NCBI RefSeq assembly: GCF_027943255.1
Contig: NC_072893.1
Coordinates: 20,234,001-20,298,000 of the forward strand
Source of the DNA: Anastrepha obliqua
Lineage: Eukaryota > Arthropoda > Insecta > Diptera > Tephritidae
Length of the DNA stretch: 64,000 bases
Direction: 5' to 3'
Position 1 is the stretch's first letter; each line of letters begins with the position of its first letter. Below the pieces are notes generated by a model. The model was not told the DNA's origin. It ran no database searches and worked only from the letters and a program-made list of their open reading frames with translations. This document shows positions 30,240 through 42,320 of the stretch, piece by piece. A program made the position numbers and the translations under genes.

Positions 30240-31536
30240 AAGGGGGGTTATATTTCAAGGGCCGAGGTTAAATGTGAACCATACCTAAACGTCAAGTTTT
30301 ATTCTGCATTTCATTTGACATTTTCCAATTTCAGACTAACTCAATTTGAACTATGGAAAGATACATAATCGAGCAATGCGTTAAAGTTATTCAGGCTTAT
30401 TATGAAAGCGGGCGTTCAAATCAAAATGCATATCGCGCACTTCTTGATTTTTTCGGTCAATTTAATCGTCCAAATGTGCGTACAATCGGAAAAATTGTGC
30501 AAGAGTTTGAGCAAACCGGGTCTGTAGGAGATGCGAAAACACCAGTGCATGCTCGTACAGCTCGTACTGCAGAAAATATTGCTGCTGTTCGCGATAGTGT
30601 GGTTGAAGAGCCGTCCACCTCAACTCGTCGTCGTGCCCAACAATTGCACCTCTCACGCTCGTCGTTGATGAACATTATGCACAAAGACTTGCATTTACAC
30701 GCTTACAAGGTGCAATTGACTCAAGAACTAAAGCCTCTTGACCATTTCAAGCGTCGTCAATGGTCAGAATGGTGGCAGGAAATGGCAACAGTGAATGACT
30801 AATTTTCGAAGAAAATCATCTTAAGTGATGAGGCACATTTTCACCTCAGTGGATTCGTCAATAAGCAGAATTTCCGCATTTGGGTGAGTGATTGATTGCT
30901 GAAAAACCAATGCACCCACAAAGAGTGACTGTTTGGTGTGGTTTATGGGCCGGCGGCATCATTGGGCTGTATTTTATCCAAAATGAGGCTGGTCACACAG
31001 TTACTGTGAATAGTGTTCGCTATCGTGAGATGATAACGAACTTTTTATGGCCCGAATTGGAAGATAGGGATGTGGACGATATGTGATTTCAACAGGACAA
31101 CAATACACTTGTCACACAGCTAACGAAGCAATGGCTCTTTTGCGCGAAAAATTTGATGGCCGAATAATCTCACGTCGCGGCAGTGTCAATTGGCCGCCAA
31201 GATCATGTGATTTGACACCGTTGGACTTCTTTCTTAGAGGTTATTTGAAAGAAAAGGTGTACGTCGATAAGCCAGCAACAATTCAAGAGCTAAAGGATGA
31301 GATAATTCGGCACATTAACGGCATAGAACTCCAATTATGCCTTAGCGTCATCGAAAATTTGTACCATCGGATGGAGGTGTGTCGCCGAGGTCGCGGCGGC
31401 CATTTGGCCGATATTTTGTTTCATACGTAATTGAGTCATATCAGTATTGTCATAATAAAGAGAAATTACAATAATTTCTTAAAAAAATTGTATTTTATTC
31501 AAAATCAACACCGGCCCTTGAAACTTAACCACCCTT
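30240..31536 (+). mobile_element. DD41D (rosa-like) Tc1/mariner element, both TIRs, dead transposase
   Basis: TIRs AAGGGGGGTTATATTTCAAG (30240) and its inverse ending CCACCCTT (31536) share TTTCAAGGGCCG and are flanked by TA. The transposase starts at 30353 (MERYIIEQCVKVIQAYYESG) and has LSDEAHFHLSG (first Asp), FQQDNNTCHT (second Asp) and RSCDLTPLDFF (third Asp). Counting gives 41 residues between the second and third Asp, the DD41D pattern known from the tephritid Ceratitis rosa. Defects: a stop near 30800, a frameshift between there and 30892, and TGA near 31084 just before FQQD. Non-autonomous now; the TIRs could still be substrates. Confidence 0.85.
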
Positions 31537-32255
31537 TATTTATTTAGGCGTGAGAATCTTCTTAAAATTGTTTTTTTGTTTTCTTGTTGTTGTTTTACGT
31601 AATACGCCATCCTTTTTATTTTCTATTGTTTACTAAAATCGTGCGTTTTTTCCTAATAAACGTAATTTTTTTTCTCTCATTTGTGCTTTTCAACATCTTT
31701 GATTAGTTGCTTACTTTATGCTTTTGCAATTTTCAATTTTCTTCAGTCAACCTTCACTTTGGTTTCAAAAACGTTCTTGAAGTAATTTAACGTGAAATTA
31801 TTTATTTTTTGTTTTTGTTTTTGCTTTTTTTTAGTTTTAGTTTACATTCATACACTCTTATTTAGCTAAGCCCAACTCTCCTCGCAAAATTTCTATTTAC
31901 ACATAATAACAAATTTGAGGCCTTTACGAGTATGAGTGGAGTTTGTCTTAATTGTAAGTAGTTGAGCCGTGTCGCGTTTGTTTTTTTTTGTTTTGTTATT
32001 TTTCATCATAAAACTAGTGTTAGTAAATTTTGTGTTTGTATGCAAGTGTTAGCATGGAAGTGCCGATGAAGCGCGCACTACATCTAAGCTGCACATACAT
32101 GGTTGCATTTGGTAAAGCTTTATGGGTGGGCTTATCTAATGCGTATGCGTGTATGTGTGCGCAGCTTAAAAGTTCTGTGTGTGTGTATGTGTGTGTGAGG
32201 GGAGGGGTATGTATAGCAGGATGACTTGTTGTTTTAATTAAAATTTTGTTAGACT
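31537..32255. other. Non-coding T-rich DNA
   Basis: No coding or repeat family recognised; a TG microsatellite lies near 32178-32197. Confidence 0.6.
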
Positions 32256-32279
32256 TAATATTATTATTTTATAATTATT

Positions 32280-33190
32280 TCCAATTTTTTATATTTTTAT
32301 TTTTTTATATTCTTATTTTTTATATTTTTCTTTTTTATATTTTTATTTGTTTATATTTTTATTTGTTTATTTGTTTATATTTTTATTTTTTATATTTTTA
32401 TTTTTTTATATTTTTATATTTTTATTTTTTTATATTTTTATTTGTTTATTTGTTTATATTTTTATTTTTTTATATTTTTATTTTTTTATATTTTTATATT
32501 TTTATTTTTTTATATTTTTATTTGTTTATTTGTTTATATTTGTATTTTTTTATATTTTTATTTTTGTATATTTTTATTTGTTTATTTGTTTATATTTTTA
32601 TTTTTTTATATTTTTATTTTTTTATATTTTTATTTTTTTATATTTCTATTTTTTTACGTATGTATGTATCAATGTGTTTTTGTGTAAATGTTTTCACCTT
32701 CAGTGCTCACTTTCTACTCTCACTTTCTACACTTTCTTACTGCCAAAGCTTATTATTGTTCGTTCCCTTTACTTTTTACTCCATAAAACTATTTTGATTT
32801 TTGTGTGTATTAGTCATGATTTTTTATTTCCACAGTTAATGTTTTTCTTTTTCTTTTTCTTTTTCTTTTTCTTTTTCTTTTTCTTTTTCTTTTTCTTTTT
32901 CTTTTTCTTTTTCTTTTTCTTTTTCTTTTTCTTTTTCTTTTTCTTTTTCTTTTTCTTTTTCTTTTTCTTTTTCTTTTTCTTTTTCTTTTTCTTTTTATTT
33001 ATTATTTATTATTTATTATTTATTATTTATTATTTATTATTTATTATTTATTATTTATTATTTATTATTTATTATTTATTATTAGTTATTTATTATTTAT
33101 TATTTATTATTTATTATTTATTATTTATTATTTATTATTTATTATTTATTATTTATTATTTATTATTTATTATTTTTATTTTTATTCTTA
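32280..33190. repeat. Microsatellite block: TATTTTTATTT, then (CTTTTT)n, then (TTATTTA)n
   Basis: 32280-32656 is an irregular array of TATTTTTAT/TGTTTAT units. 32841-32996 is about 26 copies of CTTTTT. 32997-33172 is a 7-bp TTATTTA array. Long open frames here are products of the repeat. The block ends at the hAT MITE. Confidence 0.95.
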
Positions 33191-33220
33191 TTTTTATTTA
33201 TTATTTTTATGAATTACAAC

Positions 33221-33425
33221 CAAGGCGAATCTATTAAAGATGGTATCGGTACATCAGCTGATAAATTTTTTTTTCGCCGTGTCCATGTGGCTGTCAGCCC
33301 AGAGTGAAACAAGGCGAATTCATTCTTTGTTTTCTACTTTGTCAATACATTTCTTTGACAATCAAAAGTATTATACAAAATATTGTTGTTGTTGTAGTGT
33401 CACCACCTTCAATAAATGCGCCTTG
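33221..33425. mobile_element. hAT-like MITE with 8-bp target duplication
   Basis: Ends CAAGGCGAATCTATTAAAG and CAATAAATGCGCCTTG, flanked by the exact 8-bp repeat ATTACAAC (33213-33220, 33426-33433). CA..TG ends and the 8-bp duplication suit the hAT superfamily. Interior non-coding, with GTCCATGTGGCTGTCAGCCC, shared with 25622-26005 and 53195-53393. Confidence 0.85.
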
Positions 33426-33433
33426 ATTACAAC

Positions 33434-34022
33434 ACAGTTCACCAATTTTCTAGTACTTTAACCCACATGAGAAAACCGATATGTGCGCTTCACTAGAGTT
33501 TCATTGTAAAAAATCTGTATTTTTTCCTCTTCTTCACCTTCTCTGTACTTTTAGTTTGTCATTTCTCACTTCAATATTTTTTAAGAGTACTTAAAGAGTT
33601 TCTGTTGCAAGTTAGGATTTGAAAAAGTATTACAAACTTATTAAAGTATTTGCTTAGAGTGATGGTAGCCTTGAGGCCCTATGCTTCAATAGGAGATTAA
33701 GGACACGATGATGATGTTGATGATAGATAGAAAGTGCAAAGAAAAAATAGTTTTCTTATAATTATTTTTTTTTTAAGTACGCGAAAAATATCCTTAAAAG
33801 TTTTTATTCCTTGAACATTTTCATTATATTTATTTAAGAGAAAAAAACCATTAAAAACAACCCACAAAAAGTTTATGAGCGAAAAATTTATTTCCGAAAA
33901 TACGGAAGAATGAGATAAAGTTCAGAAGACGAAGAAGCCGTCAAAATCAAAAAAAAAACCGCTTGTGCGCTGCGACCTAAATCTGACGCGACTATAATTC
34001 AGGAAAAGGCAGAAGCAACGAG
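33434..34022. other. Non-coding, possible LINE 3' tail
   Basis: Near 33655-33730 the sequence GAGGCCCTATGCTTC followed by AAGGACACGATGATGATG resembles the GAT-rich 3' tails of fly LINEs. The remainder is unassigned. Confidence 0.4.
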
Positions 34023-34033
34023 CTATGCGGATA

Positions 34034-34158
34034 CGTTTCCACGACAGTCGGTTCTACGTTACCGAAACGATCCGAATTTACATCCGGCCAAGGACTGTCA
34101 CTGCAGCAACATTCCCCGTATGTAAGTATGGGAATGTTTATGCTGCTACAACAACAAC
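34034..34158 (+). mobile_element. Structured short retroposon, copy 3 (full length, 11-bp duplication)
   Basis: A 125-base insert is flanked by exact CTATGCGGATA (34023-34033 and 34159-34169), so both ends are certain: it starts CGTTTCCACGACAGTCGG and ends ATGCTGCTACAACAACAAC. Outer stem intact (GACAGTC/GACTGTC); 3' hairpin CATTCCCC against GGGAATG. Confidence 0.85.
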
Positions 34159-34169
34159 CTATGCGGATA

Positions 34170-35235
34170 TGCTGCGAAAGCATGGAAATCCAGTGATGAC
34201 TTAAAGGATCTCAGTGAAAGAGTCAAAACAATGCGACCAACACTAAAAGGCAAGCTCCTCATAGAGTTAAAAAGGAGCAGAGGCATAGCGATTCAAACAA
34301 AAGGTTATGGCTATGATTGTCTACCTCGTGCCAGAGTTCATGAGTGGTCTACACGTTTGAGAGATGGTTGCGAGGACATACATGACAGGACAACGAACAT
34401 ACGGGTCGCCCAAAATCAGTAATCACCGAACCCTTCATCTGAATTCTTCGTAAATTTATCAAAAATGAATCGAAAGCATCGTTGAAATTCATAGAAACGG
34501 AGTTGAATATCTCCAAAACATCGATATATCGCATTTTAACTGATCGTTTGGGCTTTCGAAAGGTCTGCACCCGTTAACTGAGGACCAAAAATTGCTCAGA
34601 ACTCAATATTCGAAAGTCCTCATTCAAGAGGCGAGAAAATACGAGAACTTCCTTTACAATATTCGAAATGGTGACGAAACGTGGTGTTTCCAACATGAAC
34701 CTGAAACTAAGCGTCAAAGTGCCGAATGGAAGGCCCCAGACGAGCCACCACACAAAAAATCGCGTTTGGAGAAGTTAAAAATTGAGTCGATGCTCATTTT
34801 TTTAAGATTCCAAGGGAACTGTCCACAAGGAGTTCGTGCCAATGGGCCAAACCGTCAATGCAATTTTCTATCTCGGCATTTTGAAGCGACGAATTCGCCC
34901 TGAATACCGCAAAGGAGGAAGCTGGCGCTTATTCCATGATAATGGGACTGATTTTTTGACTTGAAATCGCATTTTAACCATCAATTACTCATCGTATTCG
35001 CCTGATATGGCTCCCTGTGTCTGCTACCTATTCGCAAAAATGTTTTGGCCATATAAGGAAAACGTTTTGCGTCCGTAGAGGCCATCCAAAAGGCTTGTAC
35101 CGATATCGTGAAAGATATTCCGGTCAATGACCTGAAACATTCTTCCGCAAAGCTTTTAGATCGCGCAAAACAGTGAACCGAGGCCAGAGGGGACTATTTT
35201 GATTAAATAAACTTGAAGTTATCAGAACACAGCTG
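34170..35235 (+). pseudogene. mariner-like transposase, decayed
   Basis: Plus-strand fragments in several frames: an HTH region (34440-34570), then NGDETWCFQHEPETKRQSAE (first Asp), GTVHKEFVPMGQTVN, GSWRLFHDNG (second Asp), SPDMAPC.CYLFAKM (third Asp position damaged) and a tail near 35200. These are mariner signatures. Stops and frameshifts throughout. TIRs were not identified. Confidence 0.7.
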
Positions 35236-35771
35236 CTGTAGTTTCTATTTTAGCTCAGTATTGCTTATTTTGGACTTCATCTTGCTGGCCTTGACACAAA
35301 TGAGGAACTACTTGAGGCGATTGCTGAGCAGGAAAAAGTACGAAAGCCGTATAAAACGGCGATAAAAAGTTTTCGTATTCGTTTTCTTAAAGAATTTTTC
35401 CTAGGTTTTGCAACGGTTAATTGCAGAAAACGACCGCACTTCGGGTTTGGCTCCCGTTTCGGCCACATTTGGCCATTAGATTTTAATTCGGTTTTGGTAA
35501 AAAAATAATCGCGCTTTGGCTGCACATTTGTATAATTTTTTTTCTTCAACACTTTATTAACTTTTCGTTTATGTAAAATTTATTTAACACTGGTATCAAA
35601 GCCAACATTTTTTGTTTTGTAATTGGCTAATAAGAAATTATTCAGTTCTTCAACTCAGCTTTATCCCGATAAACGGTGCCGTTAACAAGGCGAAAATGCC
35701 GAAATTACTGTATACACATGGAAAAATAAATTATTTTTTTTGTAATTTTTACCAAAATAAGTATCCATATA

Positions 35772-36620
35772 CCAGGTGAGTCCATAAGTTCGTGCGTCAA
35801 TTTTTTTAAGTGCCTCATTCAGGCTTGATAGCTGATGGGAATAATAATCAGCAGTTATCGTCTGGTTTGGTTCCAGAAGTTCATAATAAGCAATACCGGC
35901 CATATCCCACCAAATAGGCAGGAGAATCTTCCTTAGGCGAAGGTCATCTCAAGGGGTCGGTTCTGGTGTTTCATCTTTATCTAACCATTGGAACAGGATT
36001 ATTGTAAAGGACCCATTTTTCATCACCAGTAACGAATCGGTTCAAAAAACTTTCATTTTCAAGCCGTTGCAGCAGCTGAGAACACACATTCACTCTCTGC
36101 TGAAGGTTGGCGACGGAAAGTCTATGCAGATCCCATTTTCCCAGCTTTGAACCTTTCCCAACTGAACCAGGTGCCGGTGAACTGTTCCATGCGATGAATT
36201 TAACCTCTGAGCTATCATATCGGCTGTCAAACTTGGCTCAGCTTCCACGAGTTCGAGCAAGGCGTCGGAGTTAAAGACTTCATCTTCCACGTCGCAGTTA
36301 CCACTTCGGAATTTTGAAAACCACTTTTGCGCAGTCCTTACACTCACGTTATCAGAGTTTATTTCTGTAGCAGCAGTTGTTGCATTTTACCACTTTTATA
36401 AAAAAATACAAAATATGCTTTTATACGCGTTCGAAGATTCCATTTTATTTTTTAACAACACGTGCTTCTATCCGCGATTAAAATCACTTGTTGAATGCAC
36501 AATATATCAAAGCAAATATAAATAGTTCCGTTATATTCCGCGAATAATTTTTTGTATGCAAAAATCGTACAAAAGTGAAATTATGGGTCAAAATATGCAC
36601 GAACTTATGGACTGACCTGA
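35772..36620 (-). mobile_element. mariner with intact TIRs and internal deletion
   Basis: TIRs CCAGGTGAGTCCATAAGTTC (35772) and the inverse GAACTTATGGACTGACCTGA (36620), each next to TA. The minus-strand interior encodes the N-terminal half of a transposase (SVRTAQKWFSKFRSG, then ALLELVEAEPSLTADMIAQR) and MAGIAYYELLEPNQTITADY. The C-terminal catalytic part after SSLNEALKK is deleted. Same family as 39123-40032. Confidence 0.8.
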
Positions 36621-36639
36621 TATTATGAGCAAAATTAGC

Positions 36640-36830
36640 AAAAAATTATACAAGCCAGAACCTATTAGAGATTCGAAATAGAAAGTGGGACTGGATTGGC
36701 CATGTTCTGCGCAGGGGAAATGGTGACTTAATAAGGGCCGCTATTGACTGGCATTCCCAAGGAAGCCGCAGACGTGAAATACCAGGAATGAAGTTAAGAG
36801 ATGGGCGCAAAACATACCGAAATGGTGGAA
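36640..36830 (+). pseudogene. LINE ORF2 C-terminal scrap
   Basis: One frame reads LLEIRNRKWDWIGHVLRRGN followed by DLIRAAIDWHSQGSRRREIP, the RKWxWIGHxLRR motif of an L2/CR1-type LINE end; a related scrap lies at 54100-54283. It starts right after the mariner TIR. Confidence 0.6.
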
Positions 36831-39122
36831 ATTCATTGTAGTTCTATGTCCACACTGGAACTCTAGGAATTTTTGGTGATGATAAGCTAAAACTAATTTG
36901 ATTGATGCCCGGTTTCACTAATCATTTTTAAGTTTAGCAGACTGTTAAAATTTTAAATAGTGCAACTCCGTATTGAAATTGTACAATTTAATATTTTAAC
37001 AACTAATACATTTTAAAATTGATTGTTGAAAACGGGAATAAGACTTATGCGCTTAAATATTTCGATTTTTCATTAATAAATGTTTTTAGAAAATTATGGC
37101 TTGGTTTTTACTTGCAGCTTTGAAAATATTTGTTTCGATTCGGTTCGGCCTCAAAAATCGATGTTTGCTCATTCTTCAGTTAATTATTAATAAAATCATA
37201 TTTAGATTTATCTCATAGTCTTCCTCCGTTTGATACCCACATGTTTGCATTAGATATTTCTCATAGATTTATAATAGTTTTTCGAATTCCGCATATTAAT
37301 TGAAACCGTAAAGCTCACTAAATAATTCTGGCATTGCTAGTCGAAAACAAAAAAAATGCAATCTCACTACCACTAAACTCCAGTATCGTACACAAATTGA
37401 TTTTCTGATGTGCGCGTAACACTCTTGTTGTTATTTATTGTTGTTGTTATTATTATTGTTATTATTCTTTGTAACTTTCGTTTTATTTTCGACTCTTTGT
37501 ATTTATATTTTTTAATTTAGCTTGCTGTTGGCTCTTAATATTAATCACACACATACATATAAATAGTACATACAATGGTATTTTTGATGCGTTGCTGTTG
37601 TTTATTTGTTTTTGTTATGTTTTCATTTTAACTTACACATTACTCAAATTTCATACTTTAGCTGTATGCGTGTTAATGTTTATAGTTGTTGTTTTCATTG
37701 TTAACTTATTGCTATGAATCCCCACAAAATCAGTAAGGTGCACTCGTACATCAGTACAACAGCTGCATTACCTACTGCCCCTTATGCGCGCTCTCTCCCT
37801 CTCTCTCTCTCTCTCTTTCCCCACCTTTCCATTCACTAAGTAGAGAATCCATTCAAACCTCACAAAACATGATATTACCATTTATGCGCATTTCCAACTG
37901 AAATCGATTGCTTCCGCATTGTACAGATATTGGTTGGATGGCTGGTTGGCTGCTTGGATGGCTGGCAGATAGGCAAGCAAGATTCATTCGTTTTTAATAC
38001 TTTAGCTCATCTTCCTGCTGCGCGTTTGGCTTGACGTGACGGCTGCTCTGTTGCCTTGATGGTCGTGTCGTTGTTGTTGATGATGATATTATCGGGCAGG
38101 TGGTGGGGTTGTGCTGTGGCTTCTTACAGCACCGTCTCCATTTCCGCAATTTCCGTTTTGTAAGACCTTAATGAATACAATTTATTATTAGATTTTATGA
38201 AGAAATACAAAAACAAAAAGAAAAAAAGGGAGCATACATATAAATTAAAGCAAAGGATTCGTATTTTTGGACACTAAGTTTATGGGTGCCGCGTTTGTGG
38301 TTGAGCCCAAGTATGGCTTATGCTGTCTATTCCTCGAATGACTGATGTTCTTCTACTGTCTGACTAACTGACTTCCAAAGGGCGTATGTAAGTAGGTGTA
38401 TGTGTGTATGTGCATACCTGGGTTTGTAGTGTTTATGGGCGTCGCTGTCAACGCCGCCTCTGTTTAATTTGTTAGTTGGCTTCGCATTCGGTATATTTTT
38501 GTATGGTAGGTATGTATGTATCTATGTATGTATGTATGTATGTATGTATGTATGTATGTATGTATGTATGTTTGTACATTGAGGTATCAACAAACATATT
38601 CGTGCCTATTTTTTGTGGTCCATTGCGTGCGTGTGCGGTTTGGGATATTTGCCTATTCATGAAAATTATTTGATTGATTGGCTACTTGGCTGTTCATGGA
38701 GATGGATGTGCTCAGTGGTGAAGGAAGTGATGGGCGTCTTTGTAGTATTTTTTTGCGCATCTGAAATTTTCTGTACGCTGTTGTATATGGAAATTAATGT
38801 ATGGGGGAATAACAAAAAACAAAAAAAAAAAAAAAAAATGGCCGCAATGTATTTTTTTCCCTTTTGGTTGCTTCAAATTCAGTCACTCTTTTATATGGAT
38901 TATCAAGTTTTCAGCTTAGCTTAGACGTGAACTTGTGACATTTGATAATGTATTAGTATAAAGTAAGTTGTACTGACCGATTAAATAATAATCAATATTA
39001 ATATTCAAAATTCAAATCTTTTCGGTTTCTCAACTGCCTGAGAAAGATTAGAAAGTTCTAAAACTATGGTAAAATAAAAAAGGTGCGCAACTAAGTTCTC
39101 GCTGTTTGCTCGCTCGGTCGCC
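36831..39122. other. Non-coding with microsatellites; one GC-richer island
   Basis: Mostly AT-rich. A (CT)n run lies at 37793-37817 and a GTAT array at 38509-38575. The island 37990-38165 is more GC-rich and contains GTTGTTGTTGATGATGAT. On minus it includes a short frame ending TEIAEMETVL then stop at about 38125, which could be a host exon but lacks a good acceptor. No confident gene. Confidence 0.45.
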
Positions 39123-40032
39123 CTGAAGTCTTTAAAACTCCGACGCATTGCTCGAACTCGTAGAAGCTGAGCCAAATTTGACAGTCGATATGATAGCTCA
39201 GAGATTAAATTCATCGCATAGAACAGTTCACAGGCACCTGGTTCAGTTGGGAAAGGTTTCAAAGCTGGGAAAATGGGTTTCGCATAGACTTTCCGTCGCC
39301 AACCTTCAGCAGAGAGTGAATGTGTGTTCTCAGCTGCTGCAACGGCTTGAAAATGAAAGTTTTTTGAAGCGTATCGTTAGTGGTGATGAAAAATGGGCCC
39401 GTTACAATAATCCTGTTCGCTAACGCCAATGGTTAGATAAAGATGAAACACCAGAACCGACACTTAGAGATGGCCTTTACCCCAAAAAGATTCTCCTGTC
39501 TATTTGGTGGGATATGGCCGGTATTGTTTATTATGAACTTCTGGAACCAAACCAGACTATAACTGCTGATTATTATTCCCATCAGCTATCTAACCTGAAT
39601 GAGGGACTTAAAAAAAAATCGACCCTCTTTAGTGAATAGACGCAAAGTTTTGTTTCACCACGAAAACGCAAGACCACATACCGCAAGGCAAACATTAGGC
39701 AAGCTGAACGAGCTCGGATGGGAGCTAATGCTGCATCCAGCATACTCTCCAGATATTGCACTTTGTGATTGCACCTTTTTCGTGGACTTCAATCCCATAT
39801 AAGTAATAATAACTACTCCTCAAAAGAAACTATAAAAAGCGATATCGAAGCGTGTTTTGGCTCCAAGGACAGACAATTTTTTGAGGAGGTAATTAAAAAT
39901 TTGCCCAATCATTGGAAAGACATAGTAAATAATGAAGGAAAATAAATTATTGATTAATAAATACTTTAAACATCTTTTTTAATAATTTTAAAACCACTTT
40001 TAAAAAACGCACGAACTTACGGACTGACCTGA
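39123..40032 (+). pseudogene. mariner, 5'-truncated, related to 35772-36620
   Basis: Plus-strand frames: MLELVEAEPNLTVDMIAQRL, FLKRIVSGDEKWARYNN (first Asp), IWWDMAGIVYYELLEPNQT, VNRRKVLFHHENARPHTA (second catalytic position reads Glu instead of Asp), then a frameshifted SPDIALCD-type segment and DRQFFEEVIKNLPNHWKDIV. It ends in GCACGAACTTACGGACTGAC before TA at 40033. The left TIR and N-terminus are missing. Confidence 0.75.
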
Positions 40033-40044
40033 TACAACTTTATT

Positions 40045-41100
40045 GTGAAAAAATGGTTACAAGTGAATCATTGAAAGTATTGCCCGCCCATCGCTGGCTA
40101 GTACTTTTTTCCATCTTTCTGGTAGATTCGTATACCGTCGCGGTAAAACTGTTCATCTTTTGAGGCTAACCACGGATCAAGCCATTTTTTGATGTCTTCA
40201 TATGAATGGAACTGCTGGTCCGCAAGACCATGTGCCATCGATCGGAATAGGTGATAATCGGACGGCACAATATCTGGAGAATATGGCGGGTAGGGTAAAA
40301 TTTCCCATTTAAGTGTTTCCAGGTAGGTTTAACCGAGTTTGGCAACGGGAGACCGAGAGTTGTCATGCTGCTCATGCCTCTTCGCGTATTGCGACCGCTT
40401 CTCGCACAGTGCGCGGGTCAATCGCATCAATTGAGGTCGATACCGATCCCCAGTGATGCGTGCGCAGTTCATAACAAATAACACCTACTTGGTCCCACCA
40501 AATAAATAGCATAGGTTACTTCGCAGCGTGAATATTCGGCCGAGACGACGACGTAGAAGCATGACCGGGCAGTCCCCATAAATTTCTTTTCTTTGGATTG
40601 CTGTAATGAATCCATTTTTCATCACCCGTCACGATGCGATGAAGAAGACTCTTCCTTTTTTGCCGCTGGAGCAGTTGTTCTCAGGCGAAAAAACGACGTT
40701 CAACATCCCTTGGTTTTAACTCATAAGGAACCCAAGTCCCCTGTTTCTCTTTCTGAATCATTCCCAAAGTATGCAATCGCTTGGAAAAGGATTGGAGGGT
40801 AACTCCTAGTACTGAAGCAAGCTCTTCTTGCGTTTGACACGGATCCTCATTGAGCAATGCCTCCAATTAAGCGTCTTCGAAGGTTTTTGGCCTTCCTTCA
40901 CACGGACGGTCGTCAACATTAAAATCACCGTCTTTGAAGCGACGGAACCAATCTCGGCACGTTGTTTCACTTAAATCAGCATCTTCATAAACTTTTTGTA
41001 GCTCTGGATGCGCTTCAGCCGCCGTTTTTTTCGAATGAAAGAGAAAAATCAACACTTTCCGCAAATGACGATTATTCGGCACAAAATCAGACATTTTCAC
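40045..41100 (-). pseudogene. mariner (Mos1-like subfamily) transposase, decayed
   Basis: Minus strand from 41100: MKMSDFVPNNRHLRKVLIFL, a paired HTH (TCRDWFRRFKDGDFNVDDRP), LEALLNEDPCQTQEELASVL, a WVPYEL linker motif, then LHRIVTGDEKWIHYSNPKK (first Asp), IWWDQVGVICYELR and a C-terminal YTNLPERWKKVLASDGQYF. The region carrying the second and third catalytic Asp is deleted or rearranged. Several stops. It abuts the preceding mariner tail to tail. Confidence 0.8.
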
Positions 41101-41147
41101 AAAACCAAAACAACTAAACTTTTTGTTGCTCTAATCATCACCATAAG

Positions 41148-42320
41148 ACAGCATGGTTTTATTGGTAGCCGTTCAACGTCAACTAACCTTTACGCATACA
41201 CCAACTATCTACTGAACTCACTGAATACCAACACCTGTGTTCATAGCATCTATACTGACTTCAGTAAAGCGTTCGATCAAGTTGACCATGACACCTTGCT
41301 ATGCAAGCTCAGGAAATATGGCGTCTGCGACAAAGCATTAGACTGGCTTAGGTCATATCTAGCTGGTAGACACCTGCAGGTCAAAGTGGATGGCCACCTA
41401 TTCAATGAATATGCGGCTAACTCTGGTGTCCCGCAAGGTTCTCACCTCGGTCCAATTCTTTTCAGCATATTCGTGAATGATATTGGTAATGACTTCAACT
41501 CGGAATACCTACTCTTTGCAGACGATCTTAAAGTTTATCGATCAATCACTAGTGTGCTGGATAGTCATCTACTACAGCAGGACGTCGATAATCTCTCTGA
41601 TTGGTGCACAAGGAACAAACTGGATCTCAACTTTAAAAAGTGTGCTGTGATGTCCTTCTCGAGATTGCACACTCCCTTACCTGCAGTGTACACACTCAAT
41701 GGTGATAAAATAAGGGAGGTGGATGACATCAAAGTCCTCGGTGTTACGATTGACACCAAGCTCACTTTCCACAAGCACATAGACGGAATAACTCAGAGAG
41801 CTTTTAAGATACGCGGATTTATAACTAGGAATAGTAAGAACTTCAAAAACCAGGGAGTAGGTTTGTCTTTTCAAAACTCTAGTTCTTCCAATACTGGAGT
41901 ATGGATCCACAATCTGGTCTCCATACACTGAAGCAGGCATTACTAGAGCGTAAGCTCTGCAAGACCTTAGCCTTCCGGCATTCATCATCAACCATTTCAG
42001 CCACAGAAGATATCTACATTCGGTACAACATCAACAGTCTGCGGGCTCGCCGTCGCATAACTGATCTGGCGTTCTTCTATAAAGTGGTAAATGGTATTAT
42101 TGATGCCCCAGAAGTACGCAGCTCCTTCGAGCTTGCTCCGGCTGGTCTCACTCTTAGGAATAGTCGTCTACTGAAAACAGTCGCTACCTACAAAAACTAC
42201 GTCTATCACGGCCCGTGCAATAGAATACCCATTAGCGTCAACTCAGTTTATGGTGTTCTCGATTTCTACGGTGGAACCTACGATACTTTTCTGCAAAATG
42301 CCAAAAATGTCATCCTATAG
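41148..42320 (+). pseudogene. Jockey/CR1-group LINE ORF2 fragment
   Basis: Frame one (41148-41890) gives RQHGFIGSRSTSTNL, IYTDFSKAFDQVDH (motif A), SGVPQGSHLGPILFSIFVND, YLLFADDLKVYRS (motif C, FADD) and IKVLGVTIDTKLTFHKH. After a frameshift near 41885 the thumb and tail continue (NINSLRARRRITDLAFFYKV to VYGVLDFYGG) to a stop at 42318-42320. The endonuclease and RT start are missing; it is fused to the mariner end. Confidence 0.75.

Noticed and set aside
32246..33237. Long Phe/Tyr/Ile-rich frames
   Set aside because: Products of T-rich microsatellites, with no start context or domain.
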